Shown here piece after piece: positions 10,252 through 18,687 of a stretch of DNA of 64,000 bases. The stretch spans positions 24,069 through 88,068 of the forward strand of contig NZ_BJYT01000018.1 in NCBI RefSeq assembly GCF_007991655.1. Direction: 5' to 3'. Made by a program: the position numbers and the translations under genes. This stretch comes from Segetibacter aerophilus (GTDB lineage Bacteria > Bacteroidota > Bacteroidia > Chitinophagales > Chitinophagaceae). The notes under the pieces are model-generated. The model made no database searches and had not been told where the DNA came from. It saw nothing but the letters and a program-made list of their open reading frames with translations. The first letter of the stretch is position 1. The number at the start of each line of letters is the position of its first letter.

Positions 10252-10398
10252 AGGAAAATTTTTTATTGGATTAAGCTTAATTAAAAACGTCAGAATTGAA
10301 CAACTATTATATCTTTTTACTTATTGACTATATATTTACCCTTTCCAATAAAAAAATTGGCACAAGAGATAAGACAGATGGAAAGTTATATGTATTAT

Positions 10399-10426
10399 AA
10401 ATAATAACAACAATAATAATAATAAA
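10399..10426 (+). repeat. AAT/AAC trinucleotide-rich tract in 5' leader
   Basis: The bases immediately before the dehydrogenase start codon are a run of AAT-type trinucleotides with one AAC pair, ending in AATAAAATG. A simple repeat touching the start codon could vary in length by slippage and change leader spacing, but nothing in a single sequence shows that it does. Confidence 0.6.
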
Positions 10427-11728
10427 ATGGTCGATAACATTTGGGTGGGAGGTTCTCGAAAAAAGATAACGATAGCTGTTATAGGGCTGGGTTATGTTGG
10501 CCTTCCTATAGCACTTGAATTTGCACGAAAAGTCTCAGTAATTGGTTTTGATACTAATGAAAAACGAATAGCCTTGATGCAGAGGAGTATTGATCCAAGC
10601 AACGAAGTGGCTGACGTTGAATTTAAGGAATGTGATATTACCTTCACGTCATCTTGGGAAAAATTAAAAGAAGCTAATTTTTTCATTGTTGCCGTTCCCA
10701 CACCTGTAGACCCACACAATGTACCCGACTTAGAACCGATTCGAAAAGCATCAGAAACAATCGGGAAAGTGCTAAAAAAAAATGATTATGTTGTTTACGA
10801 ATCTACAGTCTATCCAGGCTGTACGGAGGAGGATTGTATTCCAATTATAGAAAAAGTAAGTGGTTTAAAGTTTCGGGAGGACTTTAAAGTTGGTTACTCT
10901 CCTGAAAGAATAAATCCCGGAGATAAGGAACACACACTTACCTCTGTAGTTAAAGTAGTATCAGGATGTGATGCAGATTCGTTGGAGCAGATTGCAGCAT
11001 TATATGAATTAATAGTCAAGCCAGGGGTACATAAGGCATCGTCTATAAAAGTTGCGGAAGCATGCAAAGTAATTGAAAATAGTCAGCGGGATTTGAACAT
11101 TGCATTTATGAACGAGTTATCTATCATATTTGATAGGATGGGCATTAACACGTATGAAGTATTAGAAGCTGCAGGTACAAAATGGAATTTTTTAAAGTTT
11201 CAACCAGGATTAGTTGGAGGTCATTGCATAGGAGTTGATCCTTATTATTTGACTTATAAAGCTGCTGAGCTAGGATTTAATTCCAGAGTGATTCTTTCCG
11301 GTAGATATATAAATGATAACATGGGCAATTATCTTTCAAAGAAAATCTTGCAGCACGTAATTGCTCATACTGAAAATGTAAAAAAGTCAAAGGTATTGGT
11401 AATGGGGGCAACGTTTAAAGAGAATGTAAGCGACGTAAGAAATTCGAAAGTTGCTGACGTAATTGCTACACTAAAGTCTTATTACCTAAATATTTTTGTT
11501 CATGATCCATATGCAAATGCAGAAGATTTAAAACATGAATATGGTATTGAACTACTTAGCCAATTAGATAACGATTATGATGCTGTAATCATTGCTGTCC
11601 CTCATCAACCTTATAGCCATTTTGATGACAGGTATTTTGCAACTATAACAAAGGAACATGCGTTGATTGCCGACCTTAAAGGAACCTATCGTAATAGGAT
11701 TACGAGTAGAAAGTATTGGAGTTTTTAA
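10427..11728 (+). CDS. TviB/WbpO-type nucleotide-sugar 6-dehydrogenase
   Basis: The 433-residue enzyme oxidises a UDP-N-acetylhexosamine to the uronic acid using two NAD+. The N-terminal Rossmann motif is GLGYVGLP (residues 20-27). The catalytic cysteine is Cys267 in GGHCIGVDPYY, and the VPTPVD, ESTVYPGCTEE and SPERINPGD blocks are those of the TviB/WbpO branch (UDP-GlcNAc or UDP-GalNAc) rather than UDP-glucose dehydrogenase. It is transcribed divergently from the beta-helix gene over a 175 bp AT-rich spacer. With wecB it probably supplies an amino-uronic acid for the locus; the exact epimer is not decidable from sequence. Confidence 0.93.
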   Translation: MVDNIWVGGSRKKITIAVIGLGYVGLPIALEFARKVSVIGFDTNEKRIALMQRSIDPSNEVADVEFKECDITFTSSWEKLKEANFFIVAVPTPVDPHNVPDLEPIRKASETIGKVLKKNDYVVYESTVYPGCTEEDCIPIIEKVSGLKFREDFKVGYSPERINPGDKEHTLTSVVKVVSGCDADSLEQIAALYELIVKPGVHKASSIKVAEACKVIENSQRDLNIAFMNELSIIFDRMGINTYEVLEAAGTKWNFLKFQPGLVGGHCIGVDPYYLTYKAAELGFNSRVILSGRYINDNMGNYLSKKILQHVIAHTENVKKSKVLVMGATFKENVSDVRNSKVADVIATLKSYYLNIFVHDPYANAEDLKHEYGIELLSQLDNDYDAVIIAVPHQPYSHFDDRYFATITKEHALIADLKGTYRNRITSRKYWSF

Positions 11729-12116
11729 GGTAAAGAAAAGAACTCTAATAGGCATTCTATCGTCTGTAAATCCTGTGTTGTGTGACCGCTTAACTTTTAG
11801 CTTTTAGGCAGCTATTGCAAATTCCGTAATAAGTTTTGTTGACTCAGGAAATAAGTTTTCTTTGCTTATTTCGGGTTTTAACTCCAAAAAAATTTTGCAC
11901 AAAGCATCTTAGGCTGCTTTCAAAAATCTTGAAATGATTGCATTTTCTAGTTTGATTTAAGCATATTTGTAGAAATTATATTTCTTAAATTTGCCTGAGA
12001 CCAAAAAGGTTACGAGACTAGTAGAGAGTAAACAAGTAATTAAAAGATAACGTTTTATAGCTTAAAGTATCATCTTGTCGTCCCGACCACAATGATCATT
12101 TAGAATCATATCAATA
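11729..12116. other. Non-coding spacer at end of polysaccharide locus
   Basis: No convincing reading frame, RNA gene or repeat is visible in these roughly 390 bases between the dehydrogenase stop and the shared terminator at 12117. The region is AT-rich, and base composition rises noticeably to its right. Confidence 0.5.
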
Positions 12117-12153
12117 AAAAAGCTCGTAAAAACATCTATTCTACGAGCTTTTT
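12117..12153. terminator. Bidirectional intrinsic terminator (GCTCGTA stem)
   Basis: Twelve-base arms, AAAAAGCTCGTA (12117-12128) and TACGAGCTTTTT (12142-12153), flank a 13-base loop. The A and T runs make it work on either strand. It lies 57 bases past the stop of the minus-strand gene at 12211. Its stem core is the same as that of the terminator at 14059. Confidence 0.85.
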
Positions 12154-12210
12154 CTTTTTCCAGCTAATCTTTGCTATCAACACAACTAGCCTCAAACTCG
12201 AAGGCCGCTA

Positions 12211-12582
12211 TCACTTTATCTCTTTTGTGCCGGTGAACGTACCTTCTGCCGCGTCGCCGATTGCAACTTTCCCCTTCATTGTATTGCCTTCGATGGTGCC
12301 GGTATAGACAACATTATAGTCACCTACTTTGAATTCGAGTTTGATTGCTTTTTCTTTCAGCGTTCCTGATACAGGTGCTTCACCTAATTGACCGGTGTAG
12401 GTGCCGCTGATCTTTTCACCTGCTTGTTTTAGTACAAATATGGGCGTTCCGCTGCCAGCGCTAGTTTCTACTTTCATATTCCATTTTCCCGAAACGTCGA
12501 TGGCTTGAGCAGAGACTGAGAGAGTCGAAAACAGTAACAGCAGAATAGTACTTAGTGAGACTATACAAAAAGCTTTTTTCAT
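12211..12582 (-). CDS. Small secreted lipocalin-like beta protein
   Basis: This 123-residue protein has a clear signal peptide (cleavage after about residue 25, SVSAQA). The mature part is a short beta-rich domain beginning SGKWNMKVE and containing LKQAGEKISGTY and repeated G-x-M/T-K-G turns. The same pattern (SGKWN, FKQQGNKLTG, then ATK near the end) occurs inside the neighbouring thioredoxin-domain protein, so the two appear homologous. Such domains are common as uncharacterised periplasmic proteins in Bacteroidota. No function can be assigned. It lies downstream of the thioredoxin gene, 107 bases away on the same strand. Confidence 0.8.
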   Translation of the reverse strand: MKKAFCIVSLSTILLLLFSTLSVSAQAIDVSGKWNMKVETSAGSGTPIFVLKQAGEKISGTYTGQLGEAPVSGTLKEKAIKLEFKVGDYNVVYTGTIEGNTMKGKVAIGDAAEGTFTGTKEIK

Positions 12583-12689
12583 AAAAATTTTTTTAGGTAA
12601 GTGAAGTAATATAGGTAAAATCTTTAAAAGCCTTAAACCGATAATGACAAACTTGGAGGATCTCGAATATTTCGCTTGCAGACCTGCAT

Positions 12690-13955
12690 CTACTCATCGA
12701 GCAACCGGTTAACCGTATCACTTAATCTTCTTTTGGAGAGCTCATAATATCCCCCGGTAGCCGGCCCGTAAAAATTTGTATGTATTTCTCTTACTATACC
12801 CTTTTTATCAATAAAGACAGTAGTAGGAAACGATTTGATAGCGGTTAGTTGAGGTAATGTTTTTTCAGCTTTTCTGTCATCACCCGCCGCTACACCGGTA
12901 ATAAGCATCGGATATTGCACATCAAACAAATTTTTAAACTTTTTGATACTTTTCTTTGAGCGGTCCCTATCAGTTGTGTATTCGTAGGCAAGCGCCACCA
13001 CCTCTACGCCTCTTCCCTTATTTTCCTTGTAGTAGCTACTTAAGAACTTCGTCTCATCCAGGCAGTTAGCACACCAGCTTCCCATAAGTTGTACTATAAC
13101 CACTTTGTTTTTATACTTTTCATCCTTTATAGAAACTGGATTACCATCCAGGTCATTAAAAGTAAAATCTAATCGGTTATAACCATCGCGAAGTTTTGTT
13201 GGGTCGCTAATTTCGGGCAAAGCAACCGATGCATCCTTTGTAGCAGTCCATACTTCTTTGCCGTCAAATCCATTATAAAAAACTCCCTTTAAGATATTTT
13301 TATTTTCATCAATTTTTGCTTCAAACAATCGGGCATCATCTCCGTCAAAACTCGACAGGACCATGGAGTCACCGGTTACAATTCCATCGAGGTAACGATA
13401 ATCGGCAGATGGTGTAAGAAAACTTCCGGTAAGCTTGTTGCCTTGTTGCTTGAATACGGCAAGCGCTTTTCTAATGGTACCGTTAGGCCGGGTAATGCTA
13501 ACATTCCATTTGCCCGAAATATTACTTTTTGCACTACCTCGCGTCGCTTTGTATCTTATCATATTATTAGCCTTTCCATACAGCGGCCAATATTGCGTGC
13601 TTCCTGACGTCGCTTTTATAAAAGTTCCGGTCAGATCTCCATTAGCTTCTACCTTAACCCTAAAACTTGCCTCGAAAGCAGGCATTGAAAAAAATAGAGA
13701 GTCTCCTGAACGTTCCACATTGGTAAGCTTTATTTTTTCTCCGGCATTTACTACTGACAATGCTGTTCTGCCTTGTACCATGCTTTTCTCTAATTGAAAA
13801 ATAATCTCCTTGCCGTCCTTCCGTTGCAAAGCAACCCTCCAACCTTTTTGTATTCCGCTTACAGTTTGAGCAACAACTGTTGCTGACGACAAAAGGCTTG
13901 TGACCAACACTAACGATCTCAGGGCTTTTATTGCAGATTTAATAATTACACTCAT
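12690..13955 (-). CDS. TlpA-like thioredoxin-domain protein with N-terminal lipocalin-like repeats
   Basis: The ATG at 13955 (MSVIIKSAIKAL) is preferred over an upstream TTG and gives 421 residues with a signal peptide ending near VVAQ. Two beta-rich segments (about 35-130 and 145-235) precede a TlpA/AhpC-type thioredoxin domain (about 255-400) with the redox pair Cys295-Ala-Asn-Cys298 in MGSWCANC and a cis-proline region FPTTVF. It should act in the periplasm as a thiol reductant or disulfide-handling protein. The second beta segment resembles the separate 123-residue protein encoded just downstream. It may be co-transcribed with it; substrate unknown. Confidence 0.88.
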   Translation of the reverse strand: MSVIIKSAIKALRSLVLVTSLLSSATVVAQTVSGIQKGWRVALQRKDGKEIIFQLEKSMVQGRTALSVVNAGEKIKLTNVERSGDSLFFSMPAFEASFRVKVEANGDLTGTFIKATSGSTQYWPLYGKANNMIRYKATRGSAKSNISGKWNVSITRPNGTIRKALAVFKQQGNKLTGSFLTPSADYRYLDGIVTGDSMVLSSFDGDDARLFEAKIDENKNILKGVFYNGFDGKEVWTATKDASVALPEISDPTKLRDGYNRLDFTFNDLDGNPVSIKDEKYKNKVVIVQLMGSWCANCLDETKFLSSYYKENKGRGVEVVALAYEYTTDRDRSKKSIKKFKNLFDVQYPMLITGVAAGDDRKAEKTLPQLTAIKSFPTTVFIDKKGIVREIHTNFYGPATGGYYELSKRRLSDTVNRLLDE

Positions 13956-14058
13956 CTGTTGCAAGGTAAGATGGTTGGTGGAAGGATGGATACCTTCTGA
14001 CCATTACTTCAGTGTTCTAAGTAAAATATCAGCCTGAAAAACAAGCCATAGTCCTTCC

Positions 14059-14100
14059 ATAGAAAAAGCTCGTAAATATAGTTTTACGAGCTTTTTCTAT
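14059..14100. terminator. Bidirectional terminator with perfect 18-base arms
   Basis: Left arm 14059-14076 and right arm 14083-14100 are exact reverse complements around a 6-base loop. The core AAAAAGCTCGTA/TACGAGCTTTTT is identical to the terminator at 12117. It lies just past the stop of the minus-strand gene at 14122 and upstream of the thioredoxin gene, so it separates the two transcripts. Confidence 0.9.
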
Positions 14101-14121
14101 AAAAAACATCCATACTAGGAA

Positions 14122-15048
14122 TTATAGCTGGTAGGACCTGTATTGCCCACAACGTCCATGATGAGAAGAGCGGTTAATAATTGGAGGCGCTGCTATAACT
14201 GCTGGCTTCTTTTTAAATACGATAGGAATGCCCAGGCTAACATTGAAACCTGAAGTTTTTGAACTGAATGTGGTGGTTGTTGGCTTAAGCATCTCGTTGC
14301 TGGTAACAGTCTGCGTGTTGTTGCCAAGACCCTGCAAGTAATTTACACTTACAATAAATTTTGTCTGAGTCTTCGTACCGAATTCAAACGCGGTACCAGC
14401 TACAAGGGCAGTGGTTGACCCTGCCCTATAAGTATAATTGGTTGATCCGTTTTTTGTAGTCGTTTCTATGCCGCCTCCTATGGGTGCATATGCAAGTCCT
14501 ACAGAAGGTTGAATGCGCAAAAACAGTCCTTCATCTTTTGGAGTGATTTTAGACAAACTTGCCGCAGCAGTATTTGCTGAATTACGCATTCCTCCACACC
14601 TGCTAATGCTACTACTACGTGTGCAACGGCGGGCTGTTTCACTCGTAGTTCTGCCAGCATACTTGCTTGCAAAACTCTTTGTATTAACGGGCTTTCTAAG
14701 CGCGATGGCCTTGCTGGTAAATTGATAGCCTCCTTCTAGTCTGAGTTGTAAATTTTTCGCAGCTGCTGTATATGCAGTGGCGGCATGCAAAGGATCAGCA
14801 AACGAAAAGTCTACTGCCTGCTTCGTGGTAGCAACACCTATATACGCACCTGGACCTGACTTTAATTTATAAGCCATTCGCACGGACAGGCTTGGCGTAA
14901 ACTGTTGGCCCATAGGGGAGAAGGAAGAAAAGTCTCCGGGGGTTATGGTTGTTCTGAATGTTTCCATTCCGACTCGGGGAACAATAGAAAATTGCGCGTT
15001 TGAAGCGTATGATACTAAAGCAAATAAGGGTAGAATTACTCTTTTCAT
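14122..15048 (-). CDS. Outer-membrane beta-barrel-like protein with repeated Arg/Cys motif
   Basis: The 308-residue protein has a signal peptide (MKRVILPLFALVSYASNAQ). Alternating hydrophobic strands (RVGMETFRTT, SLSVRMAYKL, FIVSVNYLQGLG, FNVSLGIPIVF) suggest a small outer-membrane barrel of the porin-family type common in Bacteroidota. Two stretches break this pattern: a central Arg/Ser/Cys segment at about residues 141-154 and the extreme C-terminus. Both contain R-S-S-x-x-x-R-C-G-x-x-R, an apparent internal duplication. The frame is intact across both. Function unknown; 913 bases upstream are non-coding. Confidence 0.75.
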   Translation of the reverse strand: MKRVILPLFALVSYASNAQFSIVPRVGMETFRTTITPGDFSSFSPMGQQFTPSLSVRMAYKLKSGPGAYIGVATTKQAVDFSFADPLHAATAYTAAAKNLQLRLEGGYQFTSKAIALRKPVNTKSFASKYAGRTTSETARRCTRSSSISRCGGMRNSANTAAASLSKITPKDEGLFLRIQPSVGLAYAPIGGGIETTTKNGSTNYTYRAGSTTALVAGTAFEFGTKTQTKFIVSVNYLQGLGNNTQTVTSNEMLKPTTTTFSSKTSGFNVSLGIPIVFKKKPAVIAAPPIINRSSHHGRCGQYRSYQL

Positions 15049-15451
15049 AAAAGATGGTTTTAGTAAAGAAAGTTACCCCAATTGTTTAAGTGGCGCAAAA
15101 ATTATCGGTGAAAACGATCAGTAGTTTTACATCACAGATTGAATGTTTTTTGCCCGTTTTGCTGCACGAAACGGATAGGTGAGGACCTCGATTTTTGCTA
15201 TACTTTGGGTAATATCAAGGGCTTTCTATAAGTGGGTGTAATCAAAGCATTTGCAGCAGTATTGTTGCCGAAGTTCCTGCTGTTCTCATTCCACTGTAAC
15301 CTCTAATTTGTTCTTAATGCTATGTTAGCGAATATGAGCGCAGGTCGTGACCAATCTCCCGTTTTCTACGATGCATGCCGGATCTGAAGTAGTAGCTAAA
15401 AAATCACGTCTTGTAGTTAGCATTGGCTAAAAGTTAGATCGTTAGGAGTTC

Positions 15452-15510
15452 GCAAGTTTCAAGTATAAACTTCCTCTTGAAGGTTTATAAAGGCCTTTCT
15501 CGGAACTTGC
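15452..15510. other. Nested inverted repeat (possible RNA structure)
   Basis: Outer arms GCAAGTT (15452-15458) and AACTTGC (15504-15510) enclose an inner hairpin TATAAACTTC (15464-15473) with GAAGGTTTATA (15479-15489), one bulged base and a 5-base loop. A nested pairing of this kind is more typical of an RNA or a mobile-element end than of random sequence. Its role is unknown. Confidence 0.5.
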
Positions 15511-15586
15511 AGGAAGTGCAATAAAACGTTCAAAGTAGGAACGTGATTTTTTTGGTAGCCAGCAGTGGCACTCTTTAAGGGCTTCC

Positions 15587-15606
15587 GTTGCGTCGCACTC
15601 TTGTAC
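15587..15606 (+). repeat. Dispersed 20-mer, copy A
   Basis: Exact consensus GTTGCGTCGCACTCTTGTAC within the 913-base non-coding gap. It is preceded by a GGGCTTCC side box. See the finding on the dispersed family. Confidence 0.85.
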
Positions 15607-15693
15607 TTCGCTTTCGATCAGAGCGAAGCGAACCGTAAGGGTACTGATTATAAATAAAAGGACTTGACTTCATACTTTGTAAGAAATTAAAAA

Positions 15694-15756
15694 ACCCGCT
15701 GTAAAGCTTCAAAGTAGAGCAGGAGGCTTGACGGAAGTACACGCTTTACAGCAGGT
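15694..15756. other. Inverted repeat upstream of arabinofuranosidase gene
   Basis: Fourteen-base arms ACCCGCTGTAAAGC (15694-15707) and GCTTTACAGCAGGT (15743-15756) pair with a single G-U-type mismatch around a 35-base loop. It lies about 205 bases before the start at 15962 and has no upstream plus-strand gene to terminate. A leader structure, operator or small RNA is possible. Confidence 0.55.
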
Positions 15757-15961
15757 GAAATGAGAGCTTTTTAATTGAAGATTGGTGAAACTCTTTATTA
15801 CACCAATACTTTTTTATCAATTCTTAACTATAAAACTGCTTTAGGCTATGTAGTGAAATGTCTCTTTCCAATATCACTTAGTTTTACTACTGCTAACTCA
15901 GCTAACCAATTATCATTGATATTTTAAATGCTTTGCAAAAGCCAAAGCTTCCTGATACTAA

Positions 15962-17710
15962 ATGAACAAACATCTTCTAAAAATAGCCGCATCAGCCCTG
16001 GTTGTCCTGTCAACTCTCTCCTGTTCAAAAAATGAGATTGACGCTCCGCCGGTAGTAACACCTCCTCCTACGACCGGCTCGGCACCTGTAGTACCCGGAG
16101 TAGATCCACAAGTAGCGACTACTATTGGATTTTTTCTTGATACTTGGCTTCCAAAAACCTATACGGCCCCTGCTTTTACAGAGGGTACAGTTCCCGCTAC
16201 GGCAAGTAATACTGTTACAGTCGATGCGTCTGATATCATTACTAAAATACCTACGCAGATTTTTGCCCATAACGCAAATACCTGGATGGGCACTTTTGTT
16301 GACCAACCCAGTTTCATTACCGATATAACGAACCTTAAGCCAAATATCATTCGCTGGCCCGCAGGTAGCGGAAGCGACGTTTATTTCTGGAATGTGAAAC
16401 CAGGGGACATTCCGGAAGGCGCACCTACAAAATACCTGGACAAAGATGGTAAAGTCATTAATGCCTCGTTTTTCTATGGTCGATCTACAGACAACTGGCG
16501 CGCATCTCTGGACAACTACTATTCGATGTTGCAAATGAGCAATAGCAAAGGCATCATTACAGTTAACTATGGCTTCGCCCGTTATGGAATTAGTGCAAAT
16601 CCTGTAGCCACCGCTGCTCATCTTGCTGCTGACTGGGTTCGCTACGATAAGGGCCGCACGCAATATTGGGAGGTAGGTAATGAAAACTATGGAGACTGGG
16701 AAGCAGGCTACAGAATTGACGTAACAAAAAACAAAGATGGCCAGCCTGAATTCTTAACAGGTAAATTGTATGCCCAGCATTTTAAAGTCTTTGCAGACTC
16801 CATGCGAAAAGCCGCAGCGGAAGTAGGTAATGCGGGTATAAAAATAGGTGCAGTTATCCAGGAAAGTCCTACAGCGTCGTGGCAAACCAATACTACACAA
16901 ACCTGGAACAGCACTTTGATTCCTGAGTTGAATAATAAAGAAGATTTCTTTATCGCACACAACTACATTACTCCTTATGGTGAAAAGTCAAATGCTGCTA
17001 CGGTTTTAAATTCGGCTCTTTCAGTACCTGCATCTATGATGAGTTTCATAACTAACCAGGTTAAAAATAATGGGGGCGAACTTAAGCCGATAGCTTTCAC
17101 AGAGTGGAACATGTGGGCGCAGGATCTAAAGCAACAAGTGTCTAATACAAGTGGCCTCTTTGCAGTTATAGTGCAATCAGAAGCGATTAAAAATAAGTTC
17201 GGTTTGGCTGCTCGTTGGGATCTGCTAAACGGATGGGAGGGAGGCAACGACCATGGACTATTTAGTGATGGCGGTAGTGCTGACGATCCTCGCTGGAACC
17301 CGCGGCCTTCATTCTATTATATGTATTATTTTCAAAAGTCAATTGGTGATCGGCTCGTATCAACAACCGTAGAAGGTGCTGAAAGTGCTGCTGTTAAAGC
17401 TTATGCATCTACTTACAGTTCGGGCCAGGTAAATATCAACTTACTAAATACGTCTTCAAAAGCGCAGGCTGTTACCCTTAAGTTTAAAAACTTCAATGCC
17501 GGCAGTCGGTACTATTGGTACAGCTTAGAAGGAAGTAATGATAACGGCGAATTTTCAAGAAAGGTGCTGGTAAATAATACCGGCCCATCGGGTGCTGCCG
17601 GTGGTCCTGCCAGTTATGCTACTCTTAAGGCAATGTCTGCTGCAACTACAAATGGCGTTAAAGTAAACGTACCTGCTTACGGCGCCGTTTTCGTAATGGT
17701 AGATAAATAA
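15962..17710 (+). CDS. Alpha-L-arabinofuranosidase-like glycoside hydrolase lipoprotein (GH51-like)
   Basis: The 582-residue protein has a lipoprotein signal peptide with lipobox LSTLSC (Cys21), followed by a Pro/Thr linker and a (beta/alpha)8 hydrolase domain. Glu241 in EVGNENYG matches the clan GH-A acid/base (N-E motif). Glu381 in FTEWNMW matches the nucleophile, and IIRWPAGSGSD matches the arabinofuranosidase pattern. A C-terminal beta-sandwich (about 460-582) completes the fold. It should sit on the periplasmic or outer surface and release arabinose or related side chains from plant polysaccharides. No SusC/D pair is adjacent. The long structured leader upstream may regulate it. Confidence 0.85.
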   Translation: MNKHLLKIAASALVVLSTLSCSKNEIDAPPVVTPPPTTGSAPVVPGVDPQVATTIGFFLDTWLPKTYTAPAFTEGTVPATASNTVTVDASDIITKIPTQIFAHNANTWMGTFVDQPSFITDITNLKPNIIRWPAGSGSDVYFWNVKPGDIPEGAPTKYLDKDGKVINASFFYGRSTDNWRASLDNYYSMLQMSNSKGIITVNYGFARYGISANPVATAAHLAADWVRYDKGRTQYWEVGNENYGDWEAGYRIDVTKNKDGQPEFLTGKLYAQHFKVFADSMRKAAAEVGNAGIKIGAVIQESPTASWQTNTTQTWNSTLIPELNNKEDFFIAHNYITPYGEKSNAATVLNSALSVPASMMSFITNQVKNNGGELKPIAFTEWNMWAQDLKQQVSNTSGLFAVIVQSEAIKNKFGLAARWDLLNGWEGGNDHGLFSDGGSADDPRWNPRPSFYYMYYFQKSIGDRLVSTTVEGAESAAVKAYASTYSSGQVNINLLNTSSKAQAVTLKFKNFNAGSRYYWYSLEGSNDNGEFSRKVLVNNTGPSGAAGGPASYATLKAMSAATTNGVKVNVPAYGAVFVMVDK

Positions 17711-17781
17711 AAAAGATGGCTTTTAGTTTTGATGATTTACGAAGAAGAAATGCTTTTTTGAAATACTGCGTTCAACGAACT

Positions 17782-17799
17782 TTCCGACAGTTGTCGGAA
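17782..17799. terminator. Short perfect palindrome between convergent genes
   Basis: TTCCGACA (17782-17789) and TGTCGGAA (17792-17799) are exact reverse complements two bases apart and are followed by TTTATTTAAG. It lies between the ends of the arabinofuranosidase and DUF5995 genes, which suits a shared terminator, although the tight loop would shorten the real stem. Confidence 0.55.
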
Positions 17800-17800
17800 T

Positions 17801-18553
17801 TTATTTAAGTAAAATATCTATAACGGCAGGTACACTTTTAGTCTCCCTGATTCTAATAATCGCCAACGCACAACTTAGTAAAAAACCAGGATTTTTAATT
17901 CGGTCAGCGATCCAAACCACGTCGTTGTCCATCTTTTCAATATGACTCTTCCTGGTATTTTCATTGTAACCTGCAAGGGTTACTGCGTTTTTCCATGAAA
18001 CTTTCCTTGCGGTATTAATACTAAAATTAATGACCGCATCTTGCTGCTTGTCGCTAATCCGGTTGATAATTCTCATTGGCAACCAAATTTGTGCAAGCGT
18101 ATCTTGTACTGATTGAGTAAGATTAGCTATAACCGAATTTATCTTTTCAAAGTCGCTTTTCAAATCATAGATCTCATCCTTTGGACAACAATCGGCAGCA
18201 GCGATTGCAAGGTCTAGATTGATATGTGTGTTAATACCCAGAAGAAGATGCTGCAACACGATCAGGCCGTTTTTTTCGCTTGCGTCAAACGCAGCACACC
18301 AAGCATTCGGACAAGGCTTTTTATTTACATAAGCGTCCCAAGCTTGCAGGTATCGGTTGGCAAAAATAACATCAAGGCGAGCCATTCTTTCACTACCCGT
18401 AAAGCTGTTGTTTTGAATTCCATCTCTAACAGCTGCAGTCATTTTTCTGTACAGAATTGCGAAATAACCAATGCGGCTTTGTCGCTCTTTACTCCAGTCA
18501 ATAATGTTATCTAAATGTCTTAATACCTCATCAACCGTGTTGGCCTGTAACAT
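17801..18553 (-). CDS. DUF5995 family protein
   Basis: This soluble, helix-rich 250-residue protein has no signal peptide. The characteristic DUF5995 block is present: LLLGINTHINLDLAIA around residues 106-121, preceded by FANRYLQAWDAY. Acidic and histidine residues in the helices could bind metal, but the family has no assigned function. The gene is on the minus strand, its stop nearly touches the palindrome at 17782, and 134 bases separate it from the MgtC gene upstream. Confidence 0.8.
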   Translation of the reverse strand: MLQANTVDEVLRHLDNIIDWSKERQSRIGYFAILYRKMTAAVRDGIQNNSFTGSERMARLDVIFANRYLQAWDAYVNKKPCPNAWCAAFDASEKNGLIVLQHLLLGINTHINLDLAIAAADCCPKDEIYDLKSDFEKINSVIANLTQSVQDTLAQIWLPMRIINRISDKQQDAVINFSINTARKVSWKNAVTLAGYNENTRKSHIEKMDNDVVWIADRIKNPGFLLSCALAIIRIRETKSVPAVIDILLK

Positions 18554-18687
18554 GCGTTCCCTTTATTTACGTAGAAAAATAACAAGGAACATTCATAAAA
18601 GGAAATGTGTAAGTACGTGTAGCTTTATGTAGGGTTTGAATAGTATTTGCCCTGAAATTCATGGATGGCAAATTGTTTTAAATGCTA

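Larger units (their letters stand above)
15049..15961. other. Long structured non-coding region
   Basis: No credible reading frame was found in this 913-base gap between two divergent genes. It contains a nested hairpin (15452-15510), one copy of the dispersed 20-mer (15587), and a long-armed hairpin (15694-15756). It must hold the promoters of both flanking genes. It could also carry a small RNA or a long leader for the arabinofuranosidase gene; sequence alone cannot decide. Confidence 0.6.

Noticed and set aside
16025..16663. 212-codon antisense frame in the arabinofuranosidase gene
   Set aside because: The overlapped sense gene has catalytic motifs and a signal peptide; the antisense product has no features.
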